Positions 26,007 through 36,013 are shown, numbered from the stretch's first letter. The stretch is DNA of 64,000 bases from Saprospiraceae bacterium (GCA_029262995.1 JAJCYH010000028.1:1-64000), one strand, 5' to 3'. Translations and numbers: made by a program. The notes: generated by a model from the letters alone, not told the origin.

Positions 26007-27170
26007 TTGAGATTAAATATAGCAGAATCGATTCGTGAAGTTCTATGTGATAGAAATCCTGTAAGCATATACGGTCTTGGGACTCTATGCCTTACACAGA
26101 CCCCTGCGCAATATGGTGAACAACGTACTTCGTTGCTGCCTCCTCAGATGAAACTGGACTTTACGGAAAGTAGCTCTAGTAATGATTATCTAAGCCAATG
26201 GCTCGTTGATAAGTATGACATCTCTGCTGTTTTAGCCAATGAGGCTATTAAAACCTTCTCAGAATCAGTTTTAAATGTTTTGTTGAACTACGGATCTGCA
26301 AGAATTCATGGTGTAGCATTATTGTCAAGGGACAAGGAAAATCAGATTATTTGCAAGGCATCTGATGATTTGACATCATGCTTTTATAAATCATTCCCTG
26401 AAGTAAGCTTAATTCCACCTACCAAACAGCAGATTTCAACAGATAAAGGCGATGTTTCTAATGAAGAAAAAATTCAGGAGCTTGAAGAAGAAATAGCAAA
26501 ACCTAAGAATACCACTGAAAAATCTAAAGAAATTAAAGTTGAGCAACCAGATGAACCAGACTTTGAAAAACATTCAAAGCTTTTAGAGACAGATGAGCTT
26601 ACAGCGGAAGATATGATTGTTTTTGATCTTGAATCTGAGATTAAAAAACTGGAAAAGGAAAGTCAGGAAGCCGCTATAGACCCTAATTTATCAAAGCCAC
26701 CAAGTCTTAAAGTTAATAGATCTCGAAGGCGCATATTTGGATATTTCCTTCTCGTTGCTTCTGTTATAGCCTTGATGGTGCTTGGAATTGATGCTTGTCG
26801 CAAAATGAAATCTGAAAAAAGTGTTGTTGAACCTGGAACACAAATGGGTGTTTTTCAGGGTGCAATTGCAAATGATTCACTTGCCCAGAATATGCTAGAG
26901 GGTTCAGAGATGAATACCATAGCTGAATTGGAGTCCTGTATAATCATTACAGGTGTTTTTTCTTCTGAACTAAATGTTGATAAGATGGATAAGCTTATCC
27001 TAGAATATGGATATGAACCATATACTTCAAAAATTGGCATTTATACAAGAGTTGGATTGCAATTTGATTGTGGTGATGTTGATCTAGAAGATTTTATCCA
27101 AAAAGTAAGATCCGAAATCTCTCCCAAAGCTTGGTATCTGAACCCAGAATTGTATGTTGCCTATCAATAA
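26007..27170 (+). CDS. HU-CCDC81 / SPOR domain membrane protein
   Basis: 387 residues. N-terminal half (about 1-125) holds the two HU-like domains found in bacterial CCDC81-type proteins: LNIAESIREVLCDRNPVSIYGLGTL and later LVDKYDISAVLANEAIKTFSESVLNVLLNYGSARIHGVALL. Then an acidic, coiled linker (about 145-235), a single membrane helix (about 246-264) and a C-terminal SPOR-like domain (about 310-387). SPOR binds denuded glycan at division sites; in Bacteroidota this architecture is typical of cell-envelope or division proteins of unknown detail. Start is a TTG at 26007, chosen because the first HU helix begins there and no ATG is available. Confidence 0.83.
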   Translation: MRLNIAESIREVLCDRNPVSIYGLGTLCLTQTPAQYGEQRTSLLPPQMKLDFTESSSSNDYLSQWLVDKYDISAVLANEAIKTFSESVLNVLLNYGSARIHGVALLSRDKENQIICKASDDLTSCFYKSFPEVSLIPPTKQQISTDKGDVSNEEKIQELEEEIAKPKNTTEKSKEIKVEQPDEPDFEKHSKLLETDELTAEDMIVFDLESEIKKLEKESQEAAIDPNLSKPPSLKVNRSRRRIFGYFLLVASVIALMVLGIDACRKMKSEKSVVEPGTQMGVFQGAIANDSLAQNMLEGSEMNTIAELESCIIITGVFSSELNVDKMDKLILEYGYEPYTSKIGIYTRVGLQFDCGDVDLEDFIQKVRSEISPKAWYLNPELYVAYQ

Positions 27171-27218
27171 GGTTCAAAGTAATGACTTAAGTGTAGCATT
27201 AAGTAATACAATACTTTA

Positions 27219-28565
27219 TTAATTACAACCTAAATCTACTCTCGATTGACTGTCATTGTTTGGAAAACATAATCCAGAAAGAACAGAGTCTACGCCATAA
27301 CGTCTTAGATCAGGGTCGGTTAAACTTCTTTCTAGAAAAGATTTTAACTGATTTTTTTCAGTTTCAGATAAATTCAAAGGAAGAAACTTTTCAGATAATC
27401 TATCATTAGATACTCTGATGTTTTCAGAAACAGCCTGGTTTTTATATTCTAATAACTCATCCAAACTTCGAATACTTGCGCCATGGAAATAAAATGGAGT
27501 ATCCTTGATATTATACAGACCGGGAACTTTAAATTTGTAGTAATCCTCATCCAATTTTGTAAAACCACCTCTTCCAAGATTTCTAAGGTCGTTAGGAGAA
27601 GCATTATAAGAAGGTATTTGATCCATATCCTTAACTCCTAAAGCATGAAATTCAAATGAACCAAGATTAGGGTTATAATGGCAATTGCTGCAATTGGCTT
27701 TGCTAAAGAATAATATTCCGCCTTGTTTTTCTTCAGCAGAAAGTGAATTTTTATTTCCTTTTAACCACCTTTGAAAAGGAGCCTGAGTCGATAGGATTGT
27801 TCTTATATAGGCAGACATGGCAAGAGAACCTGCATAGTTGCTATATCTTAATTTTTCTTCTAAATCTGGGTAAGCTGCATCGAACATTTCCTTATATCCA
27901 TATTGCTCTATCAATTCTGGGTTAATGTCATATCTATGGGTTTCAATGCCTGCGAAATTTACGGTTTCAATGCCTTCAAATCCTAAAGCATTCCTTTCGG
28001 TTGCTGGATCATTTGCCCAAAGGTGTTCCGTTCCTTCATTTGCAACCTTAGAACCGAACTGTCCATTCCAAAAAGTATTTTTTACAAAGGCTACATTGAC
28101 CATTGTAAGTGGTCTAGCTGCCTGCACATCTAATTCACTTTCTGTGTAATCTGGGTGTCTTCTTCTGTCTTCACCGTTTAAGCCAAATCCAATACCGCCA
28201 TCTGCAATACCCTGAAAATTACCTGGCTTGAAGCCTGCTTCTGGGATATGACAAGAGCCACATGAATAAGTACCCATCCCAGATTCACGAATGGCAGCCA
28301 TAGCAAATCCTGTTTCAAAATAGAGCAATCTGCCTAGTTCAACACGTTCTGGCGTAAGGGCATTCATTGGATCTTGAGGTATTGAGCTTAAATCAGTCTC
28401 ACCAGGTAGAATGTAGAAATCTTTAGTTCCATCCGGAGAGGCTTTCTCAATTAGGCTTTCCAGTTGTTGGTCCATCTCAATGGTTACGGACATTTTGTCC
28501 TTGGAACAAGCGACAAATAGTAGCGAAGTAACTATAGCAAAGAAAAACTTATTACTCATTGACAA
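27219..28565 (-). CDS. Diheme cytochrome c peroxidase (MauG/CcpA family) lipoprotein, copy 1
   Basis: 448 residues. Lipoprotein signal (FVACSKD), then the diheme peroxidase fold with two heme-attachment motifs: CGSCH (YSCGSCHIPEAGF) and CSNCH (NCSNCHYNPNLG). Other landmarks are ELGRLLYFETGFA, MVNVAFVKNTFWNGQFGS, APFQRWLKGN, FKVPGLYNIKDTPFYFHGAS and a C-terminal LSETEKNQLKSFL. Such enzymes reduce hydrogen peroxide with electrons from periplasmic cytochromes, or oxidise protein or small-molecule substrates (MauG-like). It is a close paralog of the gene at 29723-31066. Preceded by a -7 box at 28582-28589. Confidence 0.92.
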   Translation of the reverse strand: MSMSNKFFFAIVTSLLFVACSKDKMSVTIEMDQQLESLIEKASPDGTKDFYILPGETDLSSIPQDPMNALTPERVELGRLLYFETGFAMAAIRESGMGTYSCGSCHIPEAGFKPGNFQGIADGGIGFGLNGEDRRRHPDYTESELDVQAARPLTMVNVAFVKNTFWNGQFGSKVANEGTEHLWANDPATERNALGFEGIETVNFAGIETHRYDINPELIEQYGYKEMFDAAYPDLEEKLRYSNYAGSLAMSAYIRTILSTQAPFQRWLKGNKNSLSAEEKQGGILFFSKANCSNCHYNPNLGSFEFHALGVKDMDQIPSYNASPNDLRNLGRGGFTKLDEDYYKFKVPGLYNIKDTPFYFHGASIRSLDELLEYKNQAVSENIRVSNDRLSEKFLPLNLSETEKNQLKSFLERSLTDPDLRRYGVDSVLSGLCFPNNDSQSRVDLGCN

Positions 28566-28581
28566 ATTCTGTTATAAGATA

Positions 28582-28589
28582 CAAATATA
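28582..28589 (-). promoter_or_regulatory. -7 promoter box (TATATTTG) for diheme peroxidase copy 1
   Basis: Exact TAnnTTTG match on the minus strand, 16 bases before the ATG at 28565. The rest of the 254-bp divergent gap to 28820 is very AT-rich and shows no second clear box. Confidence 0.55.
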
Positions 28590-28819
28590 ATAAAAATAAT
28601 AAATAGTAAATTTAACACATTATTAAAGTTCATAATGTATAAATTATTGTATTACAATAAAATATAATAAACTTAGTTTTGCGTTAAGCTTTTTTTATAT
28701 TTGAAAAAATTAAATATTAAACGTTTTTTAGCAATCGTATTAACGCTTAATAATTCTAGAAATAAAAAGGAGTAGTTATACTTTTTTAGCGGTGCAAAGA
28801 TACAAAATATTTTAATAGT

Positions 28820-29722
28820 ATGAAGGCAAGTTTACTGATATTAGCAGCTGGAATGGGTAGCCGTTATGGCTCATTAAAACAAATGGATAGTTTTGGTCCA
28901 AATGGAGAAACAATCATTGATTACTCTATCTTTGATGCCATTAAAGCTGGATTTGAAAAAATCGTATTTGTAGTAAGAAACAGTTTTAAGAAAGAAATAG
29001 AAGACCATTTCAGAAAGAAAATAGGAGACAGGGTGGAGATGGTTTTTGTTGAACAAGAAGTCCATAAGATTCCTTCTCAGTTTACTTTATCCCCAGCAAG
29101 AACTAAACCTTGGGGTACTGCCCATGCAGTATTAATGGGTGCTGAAGTAATTCAGGGGCCTTTTGCGGTTATCAACGCAGATGATTATTACGGGCAATCC
29201 TCCTATAAGGTTTTGATAGATTACTTTAATTCCATTAATGGGAAGAATGAATTTTCAGTGGTATCTTATTTTTTAAACAATACTTTGTCTGATCATGGAA
29301 CTGTGAACAGAGGAATATGTTATCAAAATGATAGTGGATACCTTGAAAAAATTGTTGAAACTTTGAAAATTAGCCGAACTCAAGATGCTAGGATCCATTA
29401 CCCAGATGGAGAGAATATTAAGTTCCTTGATCCAGATACCTTGGTTTCAATGAATATGTTTGGTTTTACACCTTCATTTTTTGATTACGCTCTTAAGACT
29501 TTTGAAACGTTTTTGGCTTCATCGGGCCATGAATTAAAGTCTGAGTTTTATATTCCCTTTGTTCTGGATAAAATGATCGCTGAGGATAAAATCAAAGTCA
29601 AAGTTCTTACATCAAATGATAAATGGTTTGGTGTAACTTATAAAGAAGACAAGCCAGTTGTAATAGACAAATTGAATCGATTGATACAGCAAGGAGTATA
29701 TCCCTCCAAACTCTGGGATTGA
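28820..29722 (+). CDS. Sugar-phosphate nucleotidyltransferase-like protein
   Basis: 300 residues, GT-A/NTP-transferase fold. N-terminal nucleotide-binding signature LLILAAGMGSRYGSLKQMD, then TIIDYSIFDAIKAGFEKIVFVVR, KPWGTAHAVLMGAEVI and the metal-binding INADDYYG. It probably activates a sugar phosphate with an NTP, but the sugar and base cannot be told. The C-terminal third (KFLDPDTLVSMNMFGFTPSFFDY...) is characteristic of a Bacteroidota subgroup often found with sugar kinases; no kinase is adjacent here. The gene is inserted, in opposite orientation, between the two diheme peroxidase genes and its stop abuts the stop of copy 2. Confidence 0.85.
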   Translation: MKASLLILAAGMGSRYGSLKQMDSFGPNGETIIDYSIFDAIKAGFEKIVFVVRNSFKKEIEDHFRKKIGDRVEMVFVEQEVHKIPSQFTLSPARTKPWGTAHAVLMGAEVIQGPFAVINADDYYGQSSYKVLIDYFNSINGKNEFSVVSYFLNNTLSDHGTVNRGICYQNDSGYLEKIVETLKISRTQDARIHYPDGENIKFLDPDTLVSMNMFGFTPSFFDYALKTFETFLASSGHELKSEFYIPFVLDKMIAEDKIKVKVLTSNDKWFGVTYKEDKPVVIDKLNRLIQQGVYPSKLWD

Positions 29723-31066
29723 TCATTGACACCCTAGATCAATTCTGGATTGTGCATCATTATTGGGAAAACAACTGCCCGACAAGACTTCTGTTGGTTT
29801 ATATCTGACGAGATCAGGATCACGCAAACTGATACTGAGAAATGAAACCAGTTTTTGAATTTCAGAATCTGTAAGTTTTATTTTATGCAGCTTTTCGGAT
29901 AATCTTAAAGTCGGAACTCTGATGTTTTCTCGCTTGGCAGTAATTTTATATTCAATCACTTCTTGTAAGGTCTCTTTACTGGCACCATGAAAGTAATACG
30001 GTGAATCACTGATATTATAGAGACCAGGCACCTTAAACTTATAAAGATCTTCATCCTCAAGCGTAAACCCTGCTCTTCCAAGGTTTCTTCTGTCTTGATC
30101 AATCCCCTTAATGCCAAGAGGGTTTTGATCCATGTCTTTGACACCTAAAGCATGAAATTCTCCCGATCCTAAATTTTTATTATAATGGCAGGATACACAT
30201 TTTGCTTTACCAAAAAACAAGATTGCTCCTTCTTTTTCAATATTGCTCATGGCATCACTATTGCCCTTTAACCATCTTTGAAATGGTGCTTTGTCTGTGA
30301 TTAAGGTTCTGATGTATGCCGATAATGCTAAGGCTGCCGTATGGTTACTATATCTATTGCTTATGCTTATATATGGAAAACTTAAGTCAAACAAATTATC
30401 ATATTCTGAATCAATTATCTTTTCTTCTGTAAATTTTATTCGATGAGCATCAACACCTTCAAAATTTTGAGTTTCAATGGCTTTAAATCCCCAAGCATTT
30501 CGTTCGGTGTCTTCTCTTTGATCCCATAAGTGATCTGTTCCTTCATTGGAAGCTTCTGAACCAAATTGTCCATTCCAAAAGGTGTTTTTTACAAAAGCTA
30601 CATTAACAAGATTTAGAGCTTTGATTCCCTGGATATCGATTTCGGATTCTGAATATTCTGAATCAATTTTTCGCTCTTCTCCTCGAATTCCAATTCCAAC
30701 ACCTCCATCTCCAATACCCTGTATCCTTCCAGGTCCAAATCCTGATTCTGGAATATGGCAAGAGGAACAGGAATAACATAATTTTCCAGACTCATATTTC
30801 GCCTCTGAAGAGAAAGCAGTCTCAAAGAAAAGTAGTTGTCCCAAGGCAACTTTGGAAGCATTAAGCTCATTATTAGGGTCTTGAGGTAAGGCGTTTAAGT
30901 TTTCAGATGATGGTAAAAGGTAATAGTCAAAACTAGCATCAGGAGAGTAGTTTGTCATTGCTAATTGAAGTTCTGCATCTAGTTGTGTGGAATAATTAAT
31001 AGTATCTTTCGTACATAATACAAAGAGGATAGGGGATAGTATTGCGTATCGAAAGATTGTCTTCAT
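29723..31066 (-). CDS. Diheme cytochrome c peroxidase (MauG/CcpA family), copy 2
   Basis: 447 residues, collinear with copy 1 throughout. Probable lipoprotein signal (SPILFVLCTKD). Heme motifs CSSCH (YSCSSCHIPESGF) and CVSCH (KCVSCHYNKNLG). The same landmark segments recur: LGQLLFFETAFS, LVNVAFVKNTFWNGQFGS, APFQRWLKGN, FKVPGLYNISDSPYYFHGAS and SGSCFPNNDAQSRIDLGC. Both proteins end in the same Cys-containing tail (CFPNNDxQSR-x-DLGC), a feature outside the heme motifs that probably forms a disulfide. Its stop is directly adjacent to that of the nucleotidyltransferase. Confidence 0.92.
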   Translation of the reverse strand: MKTIFRYAILSPILFVLCTKDTINYSTQLDAELQLAMTNYSPDASFDYYLLPSSENLNALPQDPNNELNASKVALGQLLFFETAFSSEAKYESGKLCYSCSSCHIPESGFGPGRIQGIGDGGVGIGIRGEERKIDSEYSESEIDIQGIKALNLVNVAFVKNTFWNGQFGSEASNEGTDHLWDQREDTERNAWGFKAIETQNFEGVDAHRIKFTEEKIIDSEYDNLFDLSFPYISISNRYSNHTAALALSAYIRTLITDKAPFQRWLKGNSDAMSNIEKEGAILFFGKAKCVSCHYNKNLGSGEFHALGVKDMDQNPLGIKGIDQDRRNLGRAGFTLEDEDLYKFKVPGLYNISDSPYYFHGASKETLQEVIEYKITAKRENIRVPTLRLSEKLHKIKLTDSEIQKLVSFLSISLRDPDLVRYKPTEVLSGSCFPNNDAQSRIDLGCQ

Positions 31067-31185
31067 AGCCTAATATCATTCATTAGTAGGCCTATTAAGT
31101 GCATACAAATGTTAAGGATGATTAAAGGCAAAAATAGTTCAAAAAGCAATTTTTATCCTGACAGCTATATTGCAAATTGAATTTT

Positions 31186-32391
31186 TTAGGAAAGAAAGTT
31201 AATTAGTATTCCAGCTGCAACGGCTGAGCCAATTACACCACTAATATTACTTGACATGGCATACTGTAGAATGTGATTGGTAGAATCCTTTTTCAAGGCA
31301 ATCTCATTTGCTACTCTAGACGCCATAGGGACCGCACTTAAGCCAGTTGCACCAATTAATGGATTGATTTTCTTATCACTGAAAACATTATAAATTTTCA
31401 CAGCATATATACCGCCTAAAATAGAAAAAGCAAAAGCAATGAATCCACCAAAAATGATCAATAATGTTTGATAATTTAAAAAGCTTTCAGAGGTCATAGT
31501 TGCGCCTACGGTCAATCCTAAAAAGATGGTTGCCGTATTCATAATGGTATTAGATGCAGCATCAAAGAGCCTATTGGTATCACTGCCTAATTCTTTGATA
31601 AGATTGCCAAACAATAGCATTCCTAGCAGTGGAGTAGAAGAAGGTACCAATATGGCAACACAGATGACCAGGACAATTGGAAAAAGAATTTTTACCAGCT
31701 TCAAGTTTTTAATGGTGTACTTGTTAGGATATTTTTTATCCTGCTCTTTCATATTTATCCTTAACTCCTTATCCGAGGTCGTTAGTTTGACCATCAAAGG
31801 AATAATAACAGGAACCAAAGCCATATAAGAATAGGCAGCAATTGCAATTGGTCCTAAAAGGTGTGGTGCTAGGATTATAGAAGTATAAATGGCAGTTGGT
31901 CCATCAGCACCTCCAATAATGCCTAGAGCACCGGCTTCCTGTGGTGTAAATCCAAAAAAAATGGCAGCAATAAGCACACTGAATATGCCAAGTTGTGCTG
32001 CGGCCCCAAAGAATGCTAACCTTAAATTTCTGAGTAATGGTCCAAAGTCTGTCATTGCACCAACACCCATAAATATAAGTGGCGGTAATAAACCACTTTT
32101 AATCAAAGCATAATATAACATGTTCATGATGCCAAATTTTTCAGCTAGAACAATAAGGGACATATTTTTAATTTCTGGATGTAATTCAGATGAAACAACA
32201 TCCATATTACCACCAGGAAAATTAGCAAGCAATACACCAAAGCCAATAGGGATCAATAATAAAGGTTCGTACTTTTTAAAGATTCCTAAGTAGAGTAAAA
32301 AACAAGCTAACAATAACATGACAATTGAGGAAGGTTGATTTATCAACTCCTCAAAGGCTGTCATTTCATATATTTTTTGTAATGTTTCCAA
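31186..32391 (-). CDS. oadB: Sodium-pumping decarboxylase beta subunit (OadB type)
   Basis: 401 residues, ten or so membrane helices. The beta subunit decarboxylates the carboxybiotin carried by the alpha subunit and moves Na+ out of the cell. The conserved GIIGGADGPTAIYTS motif with the essential Asp lies near the middle, followed by a family-typical MLLFGNLIKELG and VGATMTSESFL. It starts nine bases after the alpha-subunit stop, last gene of a gamma-alpha-beta operon. Confidence 0.94.
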   Translation of the reverse strand: METLQKIYEMTAFEELINQPSSIVMLLLACFLLYLGIFKKYEPLLLIPIGFGVLLANFPGGNMDVVSSELHPEIKNMSLIVLAEKFGIMNMLYYALIKSGLLPPLIFMGVGAMTDFGPLLRNLRLAFFGAAAQLGIFSVLIAAIFFGFTPQEAGALGIIGGADGPTAIYTSIILAPHLLGPIAIAAYSYMALVPVIIPLMVKLTTSDKELRINMKEQDKKYPNKYTIKNLKLVKILFPIVLVICVAILVPSSTPLLGMLLFGNLIKELGSDTNRLFDAASNTIMNTATIFLGLTVGATMTSESFLNYQTLLIIFGGFIAFAFSILGGIYAVKIYNVFSDKKINPLIGATGLSAVPMASRVANEIALKKDSTNHILQYAMSSNISGVIGSAVAAGILINFLS

Positions 32392-32400
32392 GGTCCACTA

Positions 32401-34269
32401 TTAGGATAAAGTAATCAATGGTGCATCTTCATCAATATCATCTCCATGGTTAACCAGTATGGAAGTTACAGTACCAGCTTCAGATGATGTTATTGCATTC
32501 ATTACTTTCATGGATTCAACATAGGCAACGGTATCTCCTTTATTAATTTGATCTCCAACACTTACGGCCTTTTCCGTACTGTTTTTTGTAAGATAGAATT
32601 TGCCTTCCAATGGCGACTTTATAGATTTATCACTTGTGGAAGCACTTTTTATATGATCTTTATTGGATTCCTTTTTCTTGTCATTTCGATTGCCTGCACT
32701 TGAATAGCTTATGTTGACTTCATATTTGTTGCCTTCTACCTCAACAATTAGTTGTTTTGGTTGTGTAGAAATAGCGGAAGGACTTGGACCGGTATTCTCT
32801 ATGGTTTCCTGGGATCTGCGTTTTGCTAAATCTTCTAGAAACTTTTTCTTGGCATTCCCAGTTTTATAGTCCTCATATTGACCTGGATGCATTGCATATT
32901 CGAAAAGTTCTTCATCATCATGTCCTGTCTCCCAAGAATTTTCTTTCATTTTTTCTCTGAAGCTGTCCAAAATGTCAGGGTATAAATTTTGAGGATTTCC
33001 ATCGTAAAATTCTCTGTTCTGGCTTTTGGCTAATAAGATCAGTTTTTGATCAAGTTGACCTGGTAGTTGTCCAGCTTTCCCTAGTAGCATACTCCAAGTA
33101 TTTTCATCGATCATTGAAAACCTATCATTCCCTTTAATAGTCTGCATGACATTCATTAAGGAAAGGTTTTTAACGTATTGGCTATATGGTGTTACTAGAG
33201 GAGGATACCCAACACTAGGCCATGTGTGTTCAACTTCTTTGAACAACATTATTAGCAATTCGTCCTGAGTCAGTTGATCTTTGTTATTTTTTGATAGCCA
33301 ATTATTAAGTGAATTAATGTTTTTTTCTAAATCTGCCATCAGACTTCCCATCATACCTCCAGGTAATCCTGATTCTATGAGCAGCGAGTTTAAAAATCTG
33401 TTTTGTGGATTAATATAATATCCTAACCCATTGTCAATTATAGATTGTGTCTGGCTACGTGCTTCCATATAAGCATCCATATTAACATCCTTTAACGTAA
33501 AACCAGCATCTTTTAGCATTGCATGTACCGACAACAGGTCAGCATGGCCCGTTCCCCAAGACAAGGGATCAATACCAACATCAATTATATTAGCACCATT
33601 TCTAGCCGCTTCCAGTGAAGATACTATTGAAAATCCAGTAGTGCTGTGACCATGATATGTTATAACAAGGTCAGGATGCCTTTTTCTGATTCCTTTAACT
33701 ATTTTACCTATAGACGCTGGGCGTCCAACGCCAGCCATATCTTTTACACAAATTTCTTCTGCACCCAAACTGATGAATTGGTCAGCCAAGGAAATATAAT
33801 AATCTACAGTATGAATAGGAGAATGTGTAATACATAGTGCCCCTTGTGCTACCATTCCGCCTTCTTTGGCATATTGGAAGGAAAGTTCTAAATTTTGTGG
33901 GTTATTTAATCCATCAAAGGATCTCGAGATGTCGGTTCCTTGTTTTTTTTTCAAACGAAACATTAATTTTCTTAGGTCCTTTGAACAAGGACTCATTCTA
34001 ATTCCATTTAATCCCCTTTCAAGCATGTGGGTTTGAATACCTGCCTTATTAAATGGTTCGGTCCATTTTCTCACACTTTCATTGGGATTTTCTCCTTTCA
34101 ATAGACAAATCTGTTCAAATCCTCCTCCATTGGTTTCAATCCTGTCAAAACAACCCATTTCAATAATGGGTTCAGCAACACTTACCAGTTCATCTACATT
34201 AGGCATATACTTACCAGATGATTGCCACATATCTCTATATACTAGAGCCAGCTTTATTTCTTTAGACAT
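32401..34269 (-). CDS. oadA: Decarboxylase alpha subunit: carboxyltransferase with C-terminal biotinyl domain (OadA / PycB-like)
   Basis: 622 residues. HMGL-like carboxyltransferase barrel (about 1-300) with YRDMWQS, RIETNGGGFEQ, RSFDGLNN, the carboxylatable lysine region EEICVKDMAGVGRP and metal-binding YHGHSTTGF; then the conserved PYC_OADA region, a low-complexity linker (about 500-550) and a biotinyl domain with the biotin-accepting Lys in VESMKVMNA. The usual DTTLRDAHQS start is replaced by ALVYRDMWQSS, a variant I associate with Bacteroidota. With OadB and OadG it forms a Na+-translocating decarboxylase, most likely for oxaloacetate; methylmalonyl-CoA is a less likely alternative since no separate biotin carrier is present. 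Confidence 0.92.
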   Translation of the reverse strand: MSKEIKLALVYRDMWQSSGKYMPNVDELVSVAEPIIEMGCFDRIETNGGGFEQICLLKGENPNESVRKWTEPFNKAGIQTHMLERGLNGIRMSPCSKDLRKLMFRLKKKQGTDISRSFDGLNNPQNLELSFQYAKEGGMVAQGALCITHSPIHTVDYYISLADQFISLGAEEICVKDMAGVGRPASIGKIVKGIRKRHPDLVITYHGHSTTGFSIVSSLEAARNGANIIDVGIDPLSWGTGHADLLSVHAMLKDAGFTLKDVNMDAYMEARSQTQSIIDNGLGYYINPQNRFLNSLLIESGLPGGMMGSLMADLEKNINSLNNWLSKNNKDQLTQDELLIMLFKEVEHTWPSVGYPPLVTPYSQYVKNLSLMNVMQTIKGNDRFSMIDENTWSMLLGKAGQLPGQLDQKLILLAKSQNREFYDGNPQNLYPDILDSFREKMKENSWETGHDDEELFEYAMHPGQYEDYKTGNAKKKFLEDLAKRRSQETIENTGPSPSAISTQPKQLIVEVEGNKYEVNISYSSAGNRNDKKKESNKDHIKSASTSDKSIKSPLEGKFYLTKNSTEKAVSVGDQINKGDTVAYVESMKVMNAITSSEAGTVTSILVNHGDDIDEDAPLITLS

Positions 34270-34270
34270 T

Positions 34271-34525
34271 TTATTTCAGTTTTTTGATGGATTCTATTGT
34301 GCCCTTTCCAATTGTAATATGTTCAACAGTTGCTGTCAAAATGGCGATTTCCCTTAGGCTAGGTGAAGGGCTCTTTTGGGCAAGCTGAGTGTGGTGGCCA
34401 GGAGCAAATTTATTAACGAGCAGGATCAACATTCGCGCCAAACCTGTAACAATCCCAAGAATGAAAAAGACTGAAAGCATACCTACTATCAACAACTGCA
34501 AAGCCAATTCAATATTTTCACTCAT
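34271..34525 (-). CDS. oadG: Decarboxylase gamma subunit (OadG family)
   Basis: 84 residues. One N-terminal membrane helix (LLIVGMLSVFFILGIVTGLARML) followed by a short polar tail, the standard OadG layout that anchors and assembles the alpha and beta subunits. The tail ends in a weakly conserved ILTATVEHITIGKGTIESI. It is the first gene of the operon; the alpha-subunit ATG follows one base after its stop. Confidence 0.85.
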   Translation of the reverse strand: MSENIELALQLLIVGMLSVFFILGIVTGLARMLILLVNKFAPGHHTQLAQKSPSPSLREIAILTATVEHITIGKGTIESIKKLK

Positions 34526-34708
34526 AATTAGGATCTTAATTGGGGATATAAAAATAATAAATTATAGAAGTTCGCTTGCCTTTAAAAAAAATAAGGTCTC
34601 TATTAGACAAGCTAAATAGTTTATCAATTTTGGCATTTCCTTGAAATCCTCTGTTTTCAGGAGATTTTTTATTCGTGAATTGCTTTATCTTGCGACAAAA
34701 TTATTTTG

Positions 34709-36013
34709 ATGGTTGTTAAATTGCACAAATTTGGGGGTGCTTCTATAAAAGATGCCGATCATATTCAAAGATTACCAGAAATCCTACAAATTGATAAATC
34801 TGACAAGGTTTTTTTGGTTATTTCAGCGATGGGTAAAACAACTAATGCTCTTGAAAAAGTATATACCAAATTTTTGAAATCAGGACAAAAAGAAGCGGCT
34901 GATGATTTAAATGTAATCGTTAATGATCACCTTAAAGTTGCGGGAAATTTATCCTTAGATATTGAGACATTGGAATTAAGATATAAGCATTTGATTGACC
35001 AAGCGTTTAATAATTCTGTACGTGCAATTGATATCTCCAGTGGTGCTGTCTATGATCAAATTGTTTCGCTTGGTGAATTTTTTTCCACTACATTAATAGA
35101 GATGTATCTCAATAAAATTGGATTGAAATCAATGTGGTGTGATATAAGAGAATTAATACAAACAGATAACAGTTTTCGAGATGGAACGGTAGATTTTAGC
35201 TTAACGCAAAAATTGGTTTTAGATTATAGCAATGACAAGTTTAATCAATATCAAATCATTGTAACTCAAGGGTTTTTAGGTAGATCAAAAGGGGGATTGA
35301 CGATTACTCTGGGAAGAGAAGGTTCAGATTTTACTGCTGCAATTATAGCTTACTGCCTAGATGTAAAAGATTTAAGTATATGGAAGGATGTACCTGGCGT
35401 ATTGACAGCTGATCCGCGCAAATTTGAAAACGTAGAAAAGATAGACAGGATGTCCTATAAAGAGGCCATTGAAATGACCTACTATGGCGCACAGGTAATA
35501 CATCCAAAAACAATCAGACCATTGCAGAATAAAGGCATCAGATTACATGTCAAATCTTTTCTACACCCAAATGAAGAAGGTACTATTATTTCTTCGGATG
35601 GTTTGTTGAATTATCCACCTATTGTCGTTATTCAAGAAGATGTTATTTTGATGCATATATCAAGTCAAGACTTCTCTTTTATTGCAGAAAATCATTTGAG
35701 TAAAATATTTGCTCTATTAAACAGACATAGAATCAAATTATGTACAATGAGAAATTCTGCCATCAGCTTTTCTATTTGTATTAAAAATCCTGGAATAGAT
35801 GAGTTTGATCGTTTACAACAAGAGCTTGAGCAGGATTTTGCGGTTGATCTATTTAAAAATTTGCAGCTGTATACCTTAAGGTATTTCAATCAGGATCTGA
35901 TAAAAAAGCTTACAAAGAATAAAGTTGTTCTGTTTGAAGAAAGGATGAAATATACAATTCAAATTGTCGTAAAGCCTGCTTTGGAACTCAAAGAAAAACA
36001 GTCAAACAGTTGA
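34709..36013 (+). CDS. lysC: Aspartate kinase, monofunctional
   Basis: 434 residues. Phosphorylates L-aspartate, the first step to lysine, threonine, methionine and diaminopimelate. Signatures: KFGGASI at the N-terminus (nucleotide-binding), VISAMGKTTNAL, VTQGFLGRSKGGLTITLGREGSDFTAA and WKDVPGVLTADPR, GAQVIHPKTIRP; the C-terminal part (from about 300) is a pair of ACT-like regulatory segments (VILMHISSQDFSF, LCTMRNSAISFSICI), less conserved than in the LysC model enzymes. No homoserine dehydrogenase is fused or adjacent. ATG at 34709 preferred; a TTG one codon earlier is not needed. Its stop abuts that of the convergent SDR gene. Confidence 0.93.
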   Translation: MVVKLHKFGGASIKDADHIQRLPEILQIDKSDKVFLVISAMGKTTNALEKVYTKFLKSGQKEAADDLNVIVNDHLKVAGNLSLDIETLELRYKHLIDQAFNNSVRAIDISSGAVYDQIVSLGEFFSTTLIEMYLNKIGLKSMWCDIRELIQTDNSFRDGTVDFSLTQKLVLDYSNDKFNQYQIIVTQGFLGRSKGGLTITLGREGSDFTAAIIAYCLDVKDLSIWKDVPGVLTADPRKFENVEKIDRMSYKEAIEMTYYGAQVIHPKTIRPLQNKGIRLHVKSFLHPNEEGTIISSDGLLNYPPIVVIQEDVILMHISSQDFSFIAENHLSKIFALLNRHRIKLCTMRNSAISFSICIKNPGIDEFDRLQQELEQDFAVDLFKNLQLYTLRYFNQDLIKKLTKNKVVLFEERMKYTIQIVVKPALELKEKQSNS

